64,000 nt of DNA from Polynucleobacter campilacus (GTDB taxonomy: Bacteria > Pseudomonadota > Gammaproteobacteria > Burkholderiales > Burkholderiaceae): NCBI RefSeq assembly GCF_002206625.1, contig NZ_NGUP01000001.1:526821-590820 (forward strand), given 5' to 3'. The notes below the pieces were generated by a model, which saw nothing but the letters and a program-made list of their open reading frames with translations, searched no databases and had not been told where the DNA came from. Within the stretch, counting starts at the first letter, position 1. The number at the start of each line of letters is the position of its first letter. Positions 1-9,530 of this stretch are shown here, in pieces. A program made the position numbers and the translations under genes.

Positions 1-1308
1 ACCAGTTTCTTTAGTTCCCCGGATCAACGTATCGCTCCCAATCATGGCAATATCTAAAAGCATCTCGCGTAAATTACCTGCGATCGTTACCTCTTCGACT
101 GGGTACTGGATTTCACCATTCTGAACCCAATAGCCAAAAGCACCACGTGAATAGTCACCCGTGACATAGTTCACGCCCTGCCCCATTAATTCAGTCACCA
201 AGAGGCCCGTTCCCATTTCTTTTAATAAAGCAGGTAATCCGCCTTTGGGAGTTTTCTTGCTTTGTAGTTTTAAATGATGTGCACCGCCAGCATTGCCTGT
301 AGTCTTCATTCCCAATTTACGCGCTGAGTATGTGGATAAAAAATATCCTTCTAAGATCCCCTTATCCACAACGGTGCGGGGAGATGTCTTCACACCCTCG
401 TCATCGAATGGTGCACTACCCGTCATCGACTTCAGATGCGGATTTTCAAAGAGGCTGATATGTTTTGGAAGTACTTGTTTACCTAAACTGTCTAACAAAA
501 AGCTCGTGCGTCGATAGAGCGCACCACCTGACACAGCCTGTACCAATCCGCCCAAGAGCCCTGCAGCTAATGGTGCCTCAAAAATGACAGGGCAACGGCG
601 CGTCGTCAGTGATCGTGCTTTCAAACGGGATAGCGCGCGCTGCGCCGCATATTGACCAATCAATGCAGGGTCGGCTAACTCTTCTGGTATCCGCGAACTG
701 GAATACCAGTCATCACGTTGCATATTTGACTGTTTACCACCTTCACTTGCAATGGGTGCGCAAGAAATATAGTGGCGAGAAAATGGGTAGCCCCCCATAA
801 ATCCGTGACTTGTGCCCATCATGAAATGTGCATGGTGTGCAGATACAGAGGCACCATCGCTATTCTGAATTTGCTTACTCATTGCAAATGCAGCGCCTTC
901 TGCAATGCGGGCAATTTCTACTGCATGTGCGGCATCAATATTCCAGGGATGAAATAAATCTAGGTCGCGTGGATTTTTTTCTAAGAGTTCACGTTCAGCT
1001 GGTCCAGCACAAGTATCTTCAGCAGTGTGCTGAGCAATGTGATAAGCAGCATCTACTGTTGCCTTCAAAGATGCTTTAGAAAAATCACTCGTACTAGCAT
1101 TACCGCGGTGATGTCCTAAAAATACCGTGACTCCGACTTGCTTATCCAAGCTTTGCTCAATCGTTTCGACCTCGCCTTTACGGACCGTTACGGAGAGGCC
1201 TTGCCCCTCAGAGACCTCGGCAACCGCATCCGAAGCCCCCCTTCTTTTGGCTTCTTTGAGCAAGAAATCGACGATTTCTTGAAACTGACTAGATGTATAT
1301 GTAAACAT
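1..1308 (-). CDS. pmbA: Metalloprotease PmbA/TldE, C-terminus cut by window edge
   Basis: The frame is open from the ATG at 1308 to base 1, giving 436 residues without a stop; about 10-15 C-terminal residues should lie outside the window, since the family is usually about 450 aa. PmbA (TldE) works with TldD as a cytosolic protease that processes modified peptides and helps degrade CcdA antitoxin. Family-like stretches include the N-terminal GASDAVAEVSEGQGLSVTVR region (about residues 24-43), the central RRCPVIFEAPLAAGLLGGL segment, and a GVNYVTGDYSRGAFGYWVQ segment near the end. TldE subunits lack the HExxH zinc site found in TldD, and I see none here. It diverges from mog with only 26 bp between the starts, so at least one promoter must overlap coding sequence. 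Identity is well supported. Confidence 0.93.
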   Translation of the reverse strand, partial: MFTYTSSQFQEIVDFLLKEAKRRGASDAVAEVSEGQGLSVTVRKGEVETIEQSLDKQVGVTVFLGHHRGNASTSDFSKASLKATVDAAYHIAQHTAEDTCAGPAERELLEKNPRDLDLFHPWNIDAAHAVEIARIAEGAAFAMSKQIQNSDGASVSAHHAHFMMGTSHGFMGGYPFSRHYISCAPIASEGGKQSNMQRDDWYSSSRIPEELADPALIGQYAAQRALSRLKARSLTTRRCPVIFEAPLAAGLLGGLVQAVSGGALYRRTSFLLDSLGKQVLPKHISLFENPHLKSMTGSAPFDDEGVKTSPRTVVDKGILEGYFLSTYSARKLGMKTTGNAGGAHHLKLQSKKTPKGGLPALLKEMGTGLLVTELMGQGVNYVTGDYSRGAFGYWVQNGEIQYPVEEVTIAGNLREMLLDIAMIGSDTLIRGTKETG

Positions 1309-1334
1309 GCCCTAATAATAGCTAGAATAGAAAC

Positions 1335-1958
1335 ATGAAGCATACCGAAGACCAAAAGCGTAGCTCCCCAAATGAAGTCAAAATCGGCCTGATTTCGATC
1401 TCCGATAGAGCCAGCAATGGGGTATATCAAGATGAGGGCATCCCTGCCCTACAGTCTTGGTTAATGAAAGCCATTAGCAACCCCTGCGACTTTCATGAGC
1501 GTCTTATTGCAGACGAATCTGAAATCATCACAGAAACCATTGTTGAATTGGTAGACGATATGGGGTGCGATCTGGTACTCACCACAGGAGGCACAGGCCC
1601 ATCTCGTAGAGATGTCACCCCTGAAGCTACCCTTGAAGCCGGAACCTGTGAAATGCCGGGCTTTGGCGAGCAAATGCGGCAAATCAGCCTGAAATTTGTT
1701 CCGACGGCGATTTTGTCTAGGCAGGTAGCTGTTTTGAGAGAAATAGAGGGGCATGCTGCGCTCGTCATCAATTTACCCGGTCAACCCAAAGCGATTGCTG
1801 AAACACTAGAAGGTCTTAAGGATGAGAATGGGAAAGCGATTGTGCCCGGCATCTTTGCAGCAGTTCCTTACTGCATTGATTTAATCGGCGGGCCTTATAT
1901 CGAGACCCATGAAGAGGTTATCAGAGTCTTTAGGCCAAAGAGCGCACTCAAGAAATAA
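1335..1958 (+). CDS. mog: Molybdopterin adenylyltransferase
   Basis: A 207-residue protein of the MogA/MoaB family. MogA adenylylates molybdopterin before molybdate insertion during molybdenum cofactor synthesis in the cytoplasm. The hallmark TTGGTGPSRRDVTPEAT motif of the MPT-binding fold is present at about residues 83-99, after an N-terminal IGLISISDRAS strand. The C-terminal segment with INLPGQPKAIAETL also fits the family. The neighbours are not molybdenum cofactor genes. The ATG at 1335 lies just downstream of the divergent pmbA start. Assignment to MogA rather than MoaB rests on length and the SDRAS motif and is likely but not certain. Confidence 0.9.
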   Translation: MKHTEDQKRSSPNEVKIGLISISDRASNGVYQDEGIPALQSWLMKAISNPCDFHERLIADESEIITETIVELVDDMGCDLVLTTGGTGPSRRDVTPEATLEAGTCEMPGFGEQMRQISLKFVPTAILSRQVAVLREIEGHAALVINLPGQPKAIAETLEGLKDENGKAIVPGIFAAVPYCIDLIGGPYIETHEEVIRVFRPKSALKK

Positions 1959-1984
1959 ATGCTTTTTTGAGTTTTCACTTCCCT

Positions 1985-2572
1985 TTACTTCGGTAGTGGA
2001 ATGATAAATTTATCGCGGTAGTACTTGAGCTCTTCAATCGATTCTTCAATATCTGCCAATGCAGTATGTGCCTGGTTTTTGGTAAAGCCCTTCACTAACT
2101 CTGGATGCCAGCGCTTGCACAACTCCTTGAGAGTCGAGACATCAATACTTCGATAATGAAAATAAGCTTCCAACTTTGGCATGTACTTGGCCATAAAGCG
2201 ACGATCTTGGCCAATCGTATTGCCACACATCGGAGCAATACCGGCCTTGATGTATTTCTTTAAAAAGGCAATGCACTCGGCCTCAACAGTTGCCTCATCC
2301 AATGAGGATGCTTTGACCTTATCGATCAGACCCGAACGCCCATGAGTGCCTTTATTCCAAGCATCCATTGCATCTAAAACGGCATCCTCTTGATGAACGA
2401 CCCAGACAGGGGCGGTTGCAATGGTATTCAGGTGGGCATCAGTAACAATGATGGCGATTTCTAAAATCCGCTCAGTTTCGGGATTAAGGCCCGACATTTC
2501 CATATCCACCCAAATCAGGTGCTCATCGGCGGGGGGTGCCTTTTTCTCGGCCGTGTTCGTTTGTTCACTCAT
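1985..2572 (-). CDS. orn: Oligoribonuclease
   Basis: A 195-residue DEDDh exonuclease that degrades 2-5 nt RNA and pGpG to mononucleotides, completing mRNA decay and c-di-GMP turnover. The first acidic motif, [18 protein letters not shown], starts at residue 21, where Asp and Glu bind the metals. The [10 protein letters not shown] motif is central and the [14 protein letters not shown] motif near the C-terminus carries the catalytic His and Asp. The N-terminus has about 15 extra polar residues compared with many orthologues. It is divergent from the M48 protease, with 15 bp between the chosen starts. Identity is secure. Confidence 0.96.
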   Translation of the reverse strand: MSEQTNTAEKKAPPADEHLIWVDMEMSGLNPETERILEIAIIVTDAHLNTIATAPVWVVHQEDAVLDAMDAWNKGTHGRSGLIDKVKASSLDEATVEAECIAFLKKYIKAGIAPMCGNTIGQDRRFMAKYMPKLEAYFHYRSIDVSTLKELCKRWHPELVKGFTKNQAHTALADIEESIEELKYYRDKFIIPLPK

Positions 2573-2587
2573 ATCTATAATGATCTC

Positions 2588-3838
2588 ATGACATTCACAA
2601 TTGTTTTTCTAATCGCCTTTATTGCCAGTTTTGGCCTACGCCACTGGTTATCCCAACGCCAAATTCGCTATGTCGCCCAGCACCGCGATCAGGTTCCCGC
2701 AGAATTTACTGAAAAAGTGAGTTTGGCTGAACATCAAAAAGCAGCTGACTACACTATCGCCAAACTACGCCTTGGCATATTAGAAAATGGAGTCAGCGCC
2801 ATTATTTTAATTGCCTTCACTTTATTGGGTGGATTGCAAATTCTGAATATGGCCCTGCTACAATTTCTAGGCGAAGGCATTGCCCAGCAAATTGCTCTAC
2901 TAGTCTCGATTGTGCTTATCTCCGGAATCATTGATCTACCCTTCTCCTGGTACAAGCAGTTTTATCTGGAGGAGCGTTTCGGCTTTAATCGCATGGGTAA
3001 GAAATTATTCTTTAGCGACATGATGAAGGGTATAGGGGTAGGTGGCGCAATCGGCGTGCCACTACTTTGGGTGATCCTCACGCTCATGGCTCAAGCTGGC
3101 GATCTTTGGTGGCTTTGGGCATGGGGGGTATTGACCGCATTTAGTGTATTAATGCAGTGGATCTTCCCTACATTTATTGCCCCGCTCTTTAATAAGTTCC
3201 AAGCTTTAGAAGATGGTCCCTTAAAAACCCAAATTGAAGCACTACTGAAACGCTGTGATTTTGCTAGCCAAGGCTTGTTTGTAATGGACGGCAGCAAGCG
3301 TAGCGCTCATGGCAATGCATTCTTTGCTGGCATGGGCAAGGCAAAACGTATTGTCTTCTTTGATACTTTGATTGAAAAACTCAACCCTGGTGAAGTAGAG
3401 GCTGTACTTGCTCATGAGTTGGGCCACTTTAAACGTCAGCATATTCGTAAGCGCCTCTTAGTTTCTTTTGCTTTGAGCTTTGGTATGTTTGCTCTACTAG
3501 GATGGATTAGCACCAAGGTCTGGTTCTACACCGATCTGGGGGTTATGCCCAACCTCAATGGTTATAACGGCGGCCTAGCGCTGGCGCTCTTTATGCTGGT
3601 ATCTCCAGTGTTCAGCTTCTTCTTCACACCACTGGGCAGCCTTGCTTCTCGTAAACATGAATATGAAGCTGACGGTTTTGCAGCTGAAAAATCTTCTGCT
3701 CAAGATTTGATCTCTGCTTTAGTCAAGCTTTACCAAGACAATGCTTCAACGCTCACCCCAGATCCAATTTACACCGCCTTCTATAGCTCACATCCACCAG
3801 CACCACTGAGAATTGCCAATCTCCAGCGTCTGAGCTAA
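2588..3838 (+). CDS. M48 family membrane metallopeptidase (Ste24/CAAX protease type)
   Basis: An integral membrane zinc protease of the Ste24 class, which cleaves membrane-associated proteins at the cytoplasmic face. I start it at the ATG at 2588, giving 416 aa: the frame stays open upstream to 2519, but that extension is antisense to the orn start and adds no family sequence. The zinc motif HELGH is at about residues 276-280 and the third ligand lies in HEYEADGFA further on. Several hydrophobic segments flank these motifs, including an N-terminal anchor and the [12 protein letters not shown] segment typical of the family. The natural substrate in bacteria without prenylation is unknown. rsgA follows 12 bp downstream, so the two are probably cotranscribed. 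Confidence 0.92.
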   Translation: MTFTIVFLIAFIASFGLRHWLSQRQIRYVAQHRDQVPAEFTEKVSLAEHQKAADYTIAKLRLGILENGVSAIILIAFTLLGGLQILNMALLQFLGEGIAQQIALLVSIVLISGIIDLPFSWYKQFYLEERFGFNRMGKKLFFSDMMKGIGVGGAIGVPLLWVILTLMAQAGDLWWLWAWGVLTAFSVLMQWIFPTFIAPLFNKFQALEDGPLKTQIEALLKRCDFASQGLFVMDGSKRSAHGNAFFAGMGKAKRIVFFDTLIEKLNPGEVEAVLAHELGHFKRQHIRKRLLVSFALSFGMFALLGWISTKVWFYTDLGVMPNLNGYNGGLALALFMLVSPVFSFFFTPLGSLASRKHEYEADGFAAEKSSAQDLISALVKLYQDNASTLTPDPIYTAFYSSHPPAPLRIANLQRLS

Positions 3839-3850
3839 TACGAATCATCG

Positions 3851-4864
3851 ATGGAACAATTTCACGCGCTACTGACTGCCTCTTATGGGAGACACTATCT
3901 AGCGCAGCGTTTGGTAGCAGATGCACAAGGAAATCATTCACCTCAGGGGCCATTAATTCAGGTAAGCACGCCCGCTAAGCAGCACGTTGGTGCAGTGGGT
4001 GATCGCATGCTGCTCGAAATGACATCGGCAGATCAAGCGCGCATTATTCAGATTGAACCACGTGACAATATTTTGTATCGCTCCGATGCATTTAAGAGCA
4101 AGATTATTGCCTCTAATGTCGATCAAATTTTAGTAGTACTAGCAACGCAACCGGCATTCTCACCAGATCTTTTAGGTAGAGCAGTGGTAGCTGCAGAAGC
4201 TAACCAAATTGGTTTACATATTCTCTTAAATAAATGTGACCTCAAAGATAATTTAGAACACGCACGCAAAATCATTGCACCGTATGCACGCATGGGCTAC
4301 TCAGTGAGTGAGGTATCCGCCAAGTTTGACTCTGAATCGATTAATGCTCTCCAGATGGCACTCTGCGGCAAGGTCTCTGTCTTTGTAGGTCAGTCAGGTA
4401 TGGGTAAGTCTAGTCTCTTAAATGCCTGGGTTCCCAATGCTGCTGCACTCACCCAAGAATACTCAGTGCGCTTAGATACTGGTAAGCACACCACTACCGC
4501 TTGTCGTTATTTTGAATTACCACAAGCTTGGGGTAGAGATGCTTCTGGCAAGCTTGGCGCCCTCATTGATTCTCCAGGTTTTCAGGAGTTTGGTTTGGCC
4601 CATATGTCAGTCAGTGAATTGCAACATGCCTTTAGAGAATTCAAAGATTTACTGGGTAAATGTCGCTTTCACAATTGTGCACATGAATCAGAGCCTGATT
4701 GCGCTGTAAGAGATGCAGTCAATAGAAACGAAATAGCGCCAGAAAGACTAGCGCTATTTAGGCAACTGCACTCTGATTCAAAAACAGCAGATACGCAAAT
4801 TCAGGGGATTAGCCAAGCCAAAGAGCGATGGTCAGCATTAGCAATAAAGCCATCCAAGCGATAA
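3851..4864 (+). CDS. rsgA: Ribosome small subunit-dependent GTPase A
   Basis: A 337-residue circularly permuted GTPase that acts late in 30S subunit maturation. An N-terminal OB-fold is followed by GTPase motifs in permuted order: NKCD (G4) comes before GQSGMGKSSL (G1, about residue 180) and DSPG (G3). The C-terminal zinc knuckle CRFHNCAHESEPDC contains the expected Cys/His ligands. The gene follows the M48 protease by 12 bp. Its last 56 bases overlap the 3' end of the convergent CobD-like gene, an unusually long convergent overlap. Identity is secure. Confidence 0.96.
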   Translation: MEQFHALLTASYGRHYLAQRLVADAQGNHSPQGPLIQVSTPAKQHVGAVGDRMLLEMTSADQARIIQIEPRDNILYRSDAFKSKIIASNVDQILVVLATQPAFSPDLLGRAVVAAEANQIGLHILLNKCDLKDNLEHARKIIAPYARMGYSVSEVSAKFDSESINALQMALCGKVSVFVGQSGMGKSSLLNAWVPNAAALTQEYSVRLDTGKHTTTACRYFELPQAWGRDASGKLGALIDSPGFQEFGLAHMSVSELQHAFREFKDLLGKCRFHNCAHESEPDCAVRDAVNRNEIAPERLALFRQLHSDSKTADTQIQGISQAKERWSALAIKPSKR

Positions 4865-5768
4865 CTAGGCGCCATACCAAGCCTACTGCGGAGCGCATCG
4901 TCCGCTCGGTAGGCTCAAGACCTACTTCATAGATCAGCGGCTCACCAGCCTCTGCCATCCGCAATGCTTCATCACTACCAGGCTCACTCAAGGGCTCACC
5001 TAAACGCACACCTAGGGCACCACCACCGGCAGCCAAAATTACTGCTGATAAAGAGTCGGCCCATTTTTGAGTAAGGTAGCGCCATGCATAAACTGCGCCT
5101 TCAAAGTTACCAACAATTGCAAAGCCCATTGCAGTAATCCGAGATGGAATCCAATCGAGCACGTAAAAGAAATGGCGCGCTGCTTCACTCAGATTAAAGT
5201 CACCCCGCATAGACCAACGTTGCGCAGCCATATCGGCTAAACGATAGAGCACAACTCCCGCAGGGCCCATTGGCATCATGAACCAGAACAAGACACCAAA
5301 TACGTGACGATGGGAGCCAATGATGGCGCGCTCAAGAGCCAAAGAGATCACTTGAGTTTCTGTCAGATGAGCGGTATCTAAATCTGGGCCATACCATTGG
5401 CCAAGTGCGGCGCGGGCTGCTGGTAGATCATGGGCCTCAATCGCTTCATGCACTAGAGTGAAGGAATGGCTAAATTGACGAAAGCCAAAAAACAAATAGG
5501 CAATCGCAATATTCCATACAAAACCTAAGATTGGGTAAGTCACCATACAAATGACGTAAACCAAGAACACTAAAAAGGTTGGCAAAATAAATGCAACCAA
5601 GCAGGCCATGCGAGCACCAATTGGGCTTGCCCCTTCTTCAGTCTTACCGCCGAATTCTCCGGCGACCCAATCCAACCAACGGGTGCTAGTCCGCACAATC
5701 CAATGGCTAGCAGTTACTGGGCGATATTGCTCAGCAATGAGGGCGAAGAGAATGGAAAAGAAAGTCAT
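4809..5768 (-). CDS. CobD/CbiB-AmpE family membrane protein
   Basis: A 319-residue inner-membrane protein with at least four hydrophobic segments: near the N-terminus (MTFFSILFALIAEQY), a pair around residues 60-100, one near 190, and a C-terminal anchor. It resembles the CobD/CbiB superfamily, which includes adenosylcobinamide-phosphate synthase and the AmpE sensor-like proteins. No other cobalamin gene is nearby, so a cobalamin role is unproven and an AmpE-like role is equally possible. I chose the ATG at 5768 because it overlaps the upstream NUDIX stop codon as ATGA, implying translational coupling; an open frame to 5819 exists but lies inside the NUDIX gene. The 3' end overlaps rsgA. Confidence 0.75.
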   Translation of the reverse strand: MTFFSILFALIAEQYRPVTASHWIVRTSTRWLDWVAGEFGGKTEEGASPIGARMACLVAFILPTFLVFLVYVICMVTYPILGFVWNIAIAYLFFGFRQFSHSFTLVHEAIEAHDLPAARAALGQWYGPDLDTAHLTETQVISLALERAIIGSHRHVFGVLFWFMMPMGPAGVVLYRLADMAAQRWSMRGDFNLSEAARHFFYVLDWIPSRITAMGFAIVGNFEGAVYAWRYLTQKWADSLSAVILAAGGGALGVRLGEPLSEPGSDEALRMAEAGEPLIYEVGLEPTERTMRSAVGLVWRLVIAWMALLLMLTIALWLG

Positions 5769-6508
5769 ACTTTTAATAAATGATATAGGTTTCGTAACAT
5801 TCCCGCAGTAGCGCCCCAAATAAAGCGGTTCTTATAAGGCATTGAATAAAAACGACGGCCACCCCGCTCACTTTGCCACACTCTAATCTGATGGTTTGCT
5901 GGGTCCAATAAAAAACTTAAAGGCACTTCAAAAATATCTGCCACTTCAAATTCATCTAAGACGTATTCTGCCTGAGCCTGTACCAATCCCACTACCGGAG
6001 TAACGCTATAGCCAGAAACAGTGAGATATTGAGGCAAATGCCCAATAATCTCTACACGCTTGCGATCCAAACCAATTTCTTCTTCACTCTCCCGCAGCGC
6101 AGTGTCATTAGGACTTTGATCTTCAGGATCCATGCGACCCCCGGGAAAACTAATTTGCCCGGCATGGTCGCGTAAGTGATTGGTTCGTTGAGTTAGGAGT
6201 ACTGATAAGCCTTCTGCCTTTAATACCAACGGTATCAACACTGCCGCCTTAGTAACCTTACCCGCTGCCTGACGCTTAGCAATAATGTCTGAGGCGATCA
6301 CATGGCGGTTTTCATCAGTAATTTCTGGATGCCAATCAGGAGGCGCCTGAAAACGGGATCTTAAGCTTGCTAGCTCGAGGCGCTCTTTGGGCACCTTGAT
6401 CTGATCCCCACAAATCTCATAGATCGGAATGGCTTGTGCATCAAACCCGGGAGGCGCAGCCACATTGATTGCATCTTCTTCAGTCTGAGGGGTCTTGGGC
6501 ATATTCAT
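5765..6508 (-). CDS. NUDIX hydrolase, CoA pyrophosphatase type
   Basis: A 247-residue protein with a complete Nudix box, GGRMDPEDQSPNDTALRESE continuing into EEIGL (about residues 122-146), whose Glu residues bind the catalytic Mg2+. The upstream LLTQRTNHLRDHAGQISFPG segment is typical of the YeaB/NudL CoA-pyrophosphatase subfamily, which hydrolyses CoA and acyl-CoA to phosphopantetheine derivatives. The exact substrate cannot be proven from sequence. The stop codon overlaps the start of the CobD-like gene by 4 bp. A terminator (6522-6548) lies just upstream and separates it from rplS. Confidence 0.9.
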   Translation of the reverse strand: MNMPKTPQTEEDAINVAAPPGFDAQAIPIYEICGDQIKVPKERLELASLRSRFQAPPDWHPEITDENRHVIASDIIAKRQAAGKVTKAAVLIPLVLKAEGLSVLLTQRTNHLRDHAGQISFPGGRMDPEDQSPNDTALRESEEEIGLDRKRVEIIGHLPQYLTVSGYSVTPVVGLVQAQAEYVLDEFEVADIFEVPLSFLLDPANHQIRVWQSERGGRRFYSMPYKNRFIWGATAGMLRNLYHLLKV

Positions 6509-6521
6509 ATTCTAAGGCAAC

Positions 6522-6548
6522 AAAAAAGGCGACCTAGGCCGCCTTTTT
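6522..6548 (-). terminator. Intrinsic terminator after rplS
   Basis: A 9-bp perfect stem (AAAAAGGCG pairing with CGCCTTTTT) around the loop ACCTAGGC. Read on the minus strand the hairpin ends in a T-run, directly after the rplS stop codon, so it should end the rpsP-rimM-trmD-rplS transcript. Symmetry means it could also work on the plus strand, where no gene ends. Confidence 0.85.
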
Positions 6549-6568
6549 AATTTGCATCAAAGCAGCAA

Positions 6569-6964
6569 TTATTCAGCAGCTGGAGCAGCTACTGCCTTAG
6601 TGCGAGCTTGAAGCTTTTCTTTAATACGTGCTGACTTACCAGAACGATCACGCAAGTAGTACAACTTTGCACGACGGACATCACCGCGACGCTTCACTTC
6701 AACGCTAGCAATCAATGGTGAGTATGTTTGGAAAGTACGCTCAACGCCTTCACCAGAAGAAATCTTACGCACGATAAAGCTGGAATTGAGTCCGCGATTA
6801 CGCTTAGCAATCACAACGCCTTCAAAAGCCTGGGCACGCTTACGTGTACCCTCAACAACGTTTACGCTAACAACCACAGTGTCGCCAGGAGCAAAGCTTG
6901 GTAATACTTTATTAGCACTTAAGCGAGCAATTTCTTCTTGCTCAATTTTTTCGATCAAATTCAT
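6569..6964 (-). CDS. rplS: 50S ribosomal protein L19
   Basis: A 131-residue L19 protein that sits at the 30S-50S interface. The family segments [40 protein letters not shown] and [17 protein letters not shown] are all present in order. The C-terminus carries an extra Ala/Pro-rich tail ([10 protein letters not shown]). A good ribosome binding site (AGGA, about 8 nt upstream) precedes the ATG. It is the last gene of the rpsP-rimM-trmD-rplS operon and is followed by a strong terminator. Confidence 0.98.
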   Translation of the reverse strand: MNLIEKIEQEEIARLSANKVLPSFAPGDTVVVSVNVVEGTRKRAQAFEGVVIAKRNRGLNSSFIVRKISSGEGVERTFQTYSPLIASVEVKRRGDVRRAKLYYLRDRSGKSARIKEKLQARTKAVAAPAAE

Positions 6965-7088
6965 TTTTTTATTCCTAAAACATCTTGTTAACCTTTAATC
7001 CCGAGATTTAAATCAACGGACTTAACAGAGGATGCAGTTAAAACAATTTCACTAAACCAAAAATCAAACCGCTTATTCACAACTCAAT

Positions 7089-7835
7089 TTATAGAGAGCG
7101 AAGAAATTGTTCATCTTCTCGGGTTAGCAACCCATTGGCTCTGGCCGATTCAATTAAATCTGGCCGGAGCCTGAACGTCAGCTCTAAAGACTTCTGCCGA
7201 CGCCAATCCGCTATTTTAGCGTGATGTCCGCCCAAAAGCACGTCTGGCACCGATAAATTTTCATAAACCTCGGGTCTGGTGTAGTGGGGATAGTCCAAAA
7301 GACCGTTCATAAAGCTATCCTGGGTGGCAGATTCGCCATCCCCAAGAGCGCCTGGAATGAGCCTAATTACCGCATCCATCATTGCCATTGCAGGAATTTC
7401 ACCTCCAGAGAGCACAAAATCGCCGATAGAGAGCTGTAAGTCGATGTTTCGATCAATAAAACGTTGGTCGACTGCCTCATACCGACCACAAATAAAGCTC
7501 AAATTACCCAAATTCAGGATATCAGCTGCCATTTTCTGAGAAAACCGCTCGCCTTGGGGTGCCAATAAGCAAATTGGGCCTGTTTTGATATTGGCGGCCT
7601 GATGGGCCGTTTTAATACTGGCGACGGTATCTTCTAGGGGCTTGGCCATCATGACCATTCCTGGACCGCCGCCATAGGCGCGATCATCTACCGTCTTACG
7701 GGGATCAGTACAAAAGTCTCTGGGATTCCACAGATGAACGCTGGCTAGTGATTGCTGACATGCGCGACCAGTTACACCCCACTGCGTCAGAGCAGAGAAC
7801 ATTTCTGGAAATAAAGTCACAACATCAAAGCGCAT
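7089..7835 (-). CDS. trmD: tRNA (guanine-N1-)-methyltransferase
   Basis: A SPOUT-class knotted methyltransferase that makes m1G37 in tRNAs and prevents +1 frameshifting. The start at 7835 gives the canonical MRFDVVTLFPEMF N-terminus and a protein of 248 aa. An upstream GTG at 7880 is in frame and would overlap the rimM 3' end, but adds non-family residues. SAM-binding knot elements are visible as LLAPQGERFSQ, FICGRYEAVDQR and IGDFVLSGGEIPAM. The clustered ribosomal operon context agrees. No strong Shine-Dalgarno precedes 7835, so coupling to rimM translation is possible. Confidence 0.96.
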   Translation of the reverse strand: MRFDVVTLFPEMFSALTQWGVTGRACQQSLASVHLWNPRDFCTDPRKTVDDRAYGGGPGMVMMAKPLEDTVASIKTAHQAANIKTGPICLLAPQGERFSQKMAADILNLGNLSFICGRYEAVDQRFIDRNIDLQLSIGDFVLSGGEIPAMAMMDAVIRLIPGALGDGESATQDSFMNGLLDYPHYTRPEVYENLSVPDVLLGGHHAKIADWRRQKSLELTFRLRPDLIESARANGLLTREDEQFLRSL

Positions 7836-7869
7836 ATCTATATTCGTCGGTTTATTTTTTATTCGTTCA

Positions 7870-8433
7870 TCACCAATCACTCTGCCAATCGAGAGTAATT
7901 TTTTTATTATCTAAGTCTACGTTTTGCACTACTTCTTTTACAAATGGAACTAATTGTTTAATGGTCTTACTTGATGCATCGCCAATGGCGATCACACCAT
8001 GAGCACCGTTCTCAGTAACATCAATGACCTCACCAAGCTCTTCGTTTTGCAGATTGACTGCACTGCAACCAATCAGGTCAACCCAATAATAAGAATCACT
8101 ATCTGCTTTTGGAAATGCATCGCGTGCTACTAATATTCTGGCGCCTTTTAATGCAAGCGCTTGATCGCGATCACTGATACCTTCTAGTGCCATGACGACA
8201 TTACCGCTGTGCATCTTAGCGTTCTTAACTTTGTATTGCGTGAGGGAGGCTTGCTCTACAGACGCAGAAACCCCTGCATCCCTGCGCGGAATGAGAGACA
8301 ACCAAACAGCTTTAGAAGATAGAAGCGCTACAGGCTCTGATGAGTGAGGTCTAACCTTCACTTGACCCTGCAATCCTTGGGCCTCAGAAACAGCACCAAG
8401 CTCAATCAAATCATTTAAGGAAGGTGTACTCAT
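7870..8433 (-). CDS. rimM: 16S rRNA processing protein RimM
   Basis: A 187-residue 30S maturation factor that binds ribosomal protein S19. The N-terminal RimM domain begins LIELGAVSEAQGLQGQVKVR and the C-terminal PRC-barrel half carries YYWVDLIGCSAVN and GVIAIGDASSKTIKQLVPFV, with a final DLDNKKITLDW. Between these is a longer than usual insertion around residues 45-75 (SLIPRRDAGVSASVEQ), a feature also common in betaproteobacterial RimM. It sits between rpsP and trmD in the usual order. Confidence 0.95.
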   Translation of the reverse strand: MSTPSLNDLIELGAVSEAQGLQGQVKVRPHSSEPVALLSSKAVWLSLIPRRDAGVSASVEQASLTQYKVKNAKMHSGNVVMALEGISDRDQALALKGARILVARDAFPKADSDSYYWVDLIGCSAVNLQNEELGEVIDVTENGAHGVIAIGDASSKTIKQLVPFVKEVVQNVDLDNKKITLDWQSDW

Positions 8434-8523
8434 TTGAAAGACACCTTATTTTCCCAAAATAAAACTACTCAAATCCTGCCGCCAAAAACTCCACCGCAAA
8501 GATGAAGTCTTTAGCAAAGTGAC

Positions 8524-8769
8524 TTAAACAGCAGGATTGTTTTTGATCAGACGAACAACGGTTGGAGAGATTTGCGCGCCAACACCAGTCCAGTAAGTCA
8601 AGCGATCCTGAGCAATACGCATCGCTTGCTCAGTTGCAACTGCTTGTGGATTGAAATAGCCAATGCGCTCGATAAAGTTCGAGTCACGACGGTTGCGCTT
8701 ATCAGTAGCAACGATGCTGTAAAAAGGGCGCTTCTTAGAACCGCCGCGTGCCAGTCGAATGACGACCAT
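8524..8769 (-). CDS. rpsP: 30S ribosomal protein S16
   Basis: An 81-residue S16 protein that binds 16S rRNA early in 30S assembly. It begins [20 protein letters not shown] and continues with [20 protein letters not shown], which are standard S16 blocks. It is the first gene of the rpsP-rimM-trmD-rplS operon. The start is supported by AAGGA about 6 nt upstream. The 191-bp intergenic region beyond it (8770-8960) must contain the operon promoter; a TAGAAT hexamer at 8858-8853 is a possible -10 element, but I see no convincing -35 partner. Confidence 0.98.
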   Translation of the reverse strand: MVVIRLARGGSKKRPFYSIVATDKRNRRDSNFIERIGYFNPQAVATEQAMRIAQDRLTYWTGVGAQISPTVVRLIKNNPAV

Positions 8770-8960
8770 ACTTATTCCTTAAAAAATCTAAAATGAAAAA
8801 ATCTGAGACTCCGGCCCACCTAAGTAACGTACGGTAGAGCGGAAAACCTCATATTCTAGACGAAAACCCCTACTCCTTCCACCTATTTCAGCGTCTAAGC
8901 CAGTAGAATAGAATCATCCAGAGAATTAAAAATACATATAAAACAATAACTTAGATAAAT

Positions 8961-9503
8961 ATGCCCACAAAAATCGCATCCCAAGCCTCAAGAAAGGGCC
9001 TCTTCAGAGGCTTCTCAAATAGCCTAATTGTGGTGTTTTCATCTTTGGGTATTGTTCTTTTGACTGGGTGCGCCAATGTCATTCCGCCCTGCAATGCCAA
9101 AACGAGCCCTCCTAGCAGCGAGCTTCGGAACACCAAGTGGGAGCTCACTCGCTGGAATTTAGCCCCCAATAGTGGTGGTGAGGTGCGCACCCGCCAAATT
9201 CCACAAGGTGAAGCCAGTAACCCCATTCACATCATTTTTGACACCAATGGCCAGCGCATCAGCGGCTCAACTGGCTGCAATCGCTTTACCGCACAGCTAG
9301 AAGAAGATGCTCGTGGCTTTACCATCACTAAAATTGTGAGCACAAAAATGGCCTGTACGCCACAACGTAATGAATTAGAAAATGACTTTCTGTATGAGCT
9401 CAACGACTATCGCAGTATCGTTCGTAATGGCGATCAATTGCTGATGATTGGAGCCGATCGAGAAGTCTTAAGCTTTACTCAGCGTCCCAATAACAACAAA
9501 TAA
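8961..9503 (+). CDS. META domain-containing lipoprotein (HslJ-like)
   Basis: A 180-residue probable lipoprotein. A hydrophobic stretch (residues about 20-35) ends in LLTGC, a good lipobox with Cys at about residue 37, so the mature protein should be membrane-anchored in the periplasm. The rest matches the META/DUF306 family: NTKWELTRWN, GSTGCNRFTAQ and TKMACTPQRNELENDF, as in the heat-shock protein HslJ. The function of the domain is poorly defined. Its start is divergent from rpsP with 191 bp between them. The N-terminal part before the hydrophobic core is long, so an internal start is possible. Confidence 0.85.
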   Translation: MPTKIASQASRKGLFRGFSNSLIVVFSSLGIVLLTGCANVIPPCNAKTSPPSSELRNTKWELTRWNLAPNSGGEVRTRQIPQGEASNPIHIIFDTNGQRISGSTGCNRFTAQLEEDARGFTITKIVSTKMACTPQRNELENDFLYELNDYRSIVRNGDQLLMIGADREVLSFTQRPNNNK

Positions 9504-9530
9504 GTAAGTCATTCAAAAGATAAAAGATTA

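Noticed and set aside
1188..1430. Minus-strand frame overlapping the pmbA and mog starts
   Set aside because: It lies in the wrong frame of two well-supported genes and has no family signature.
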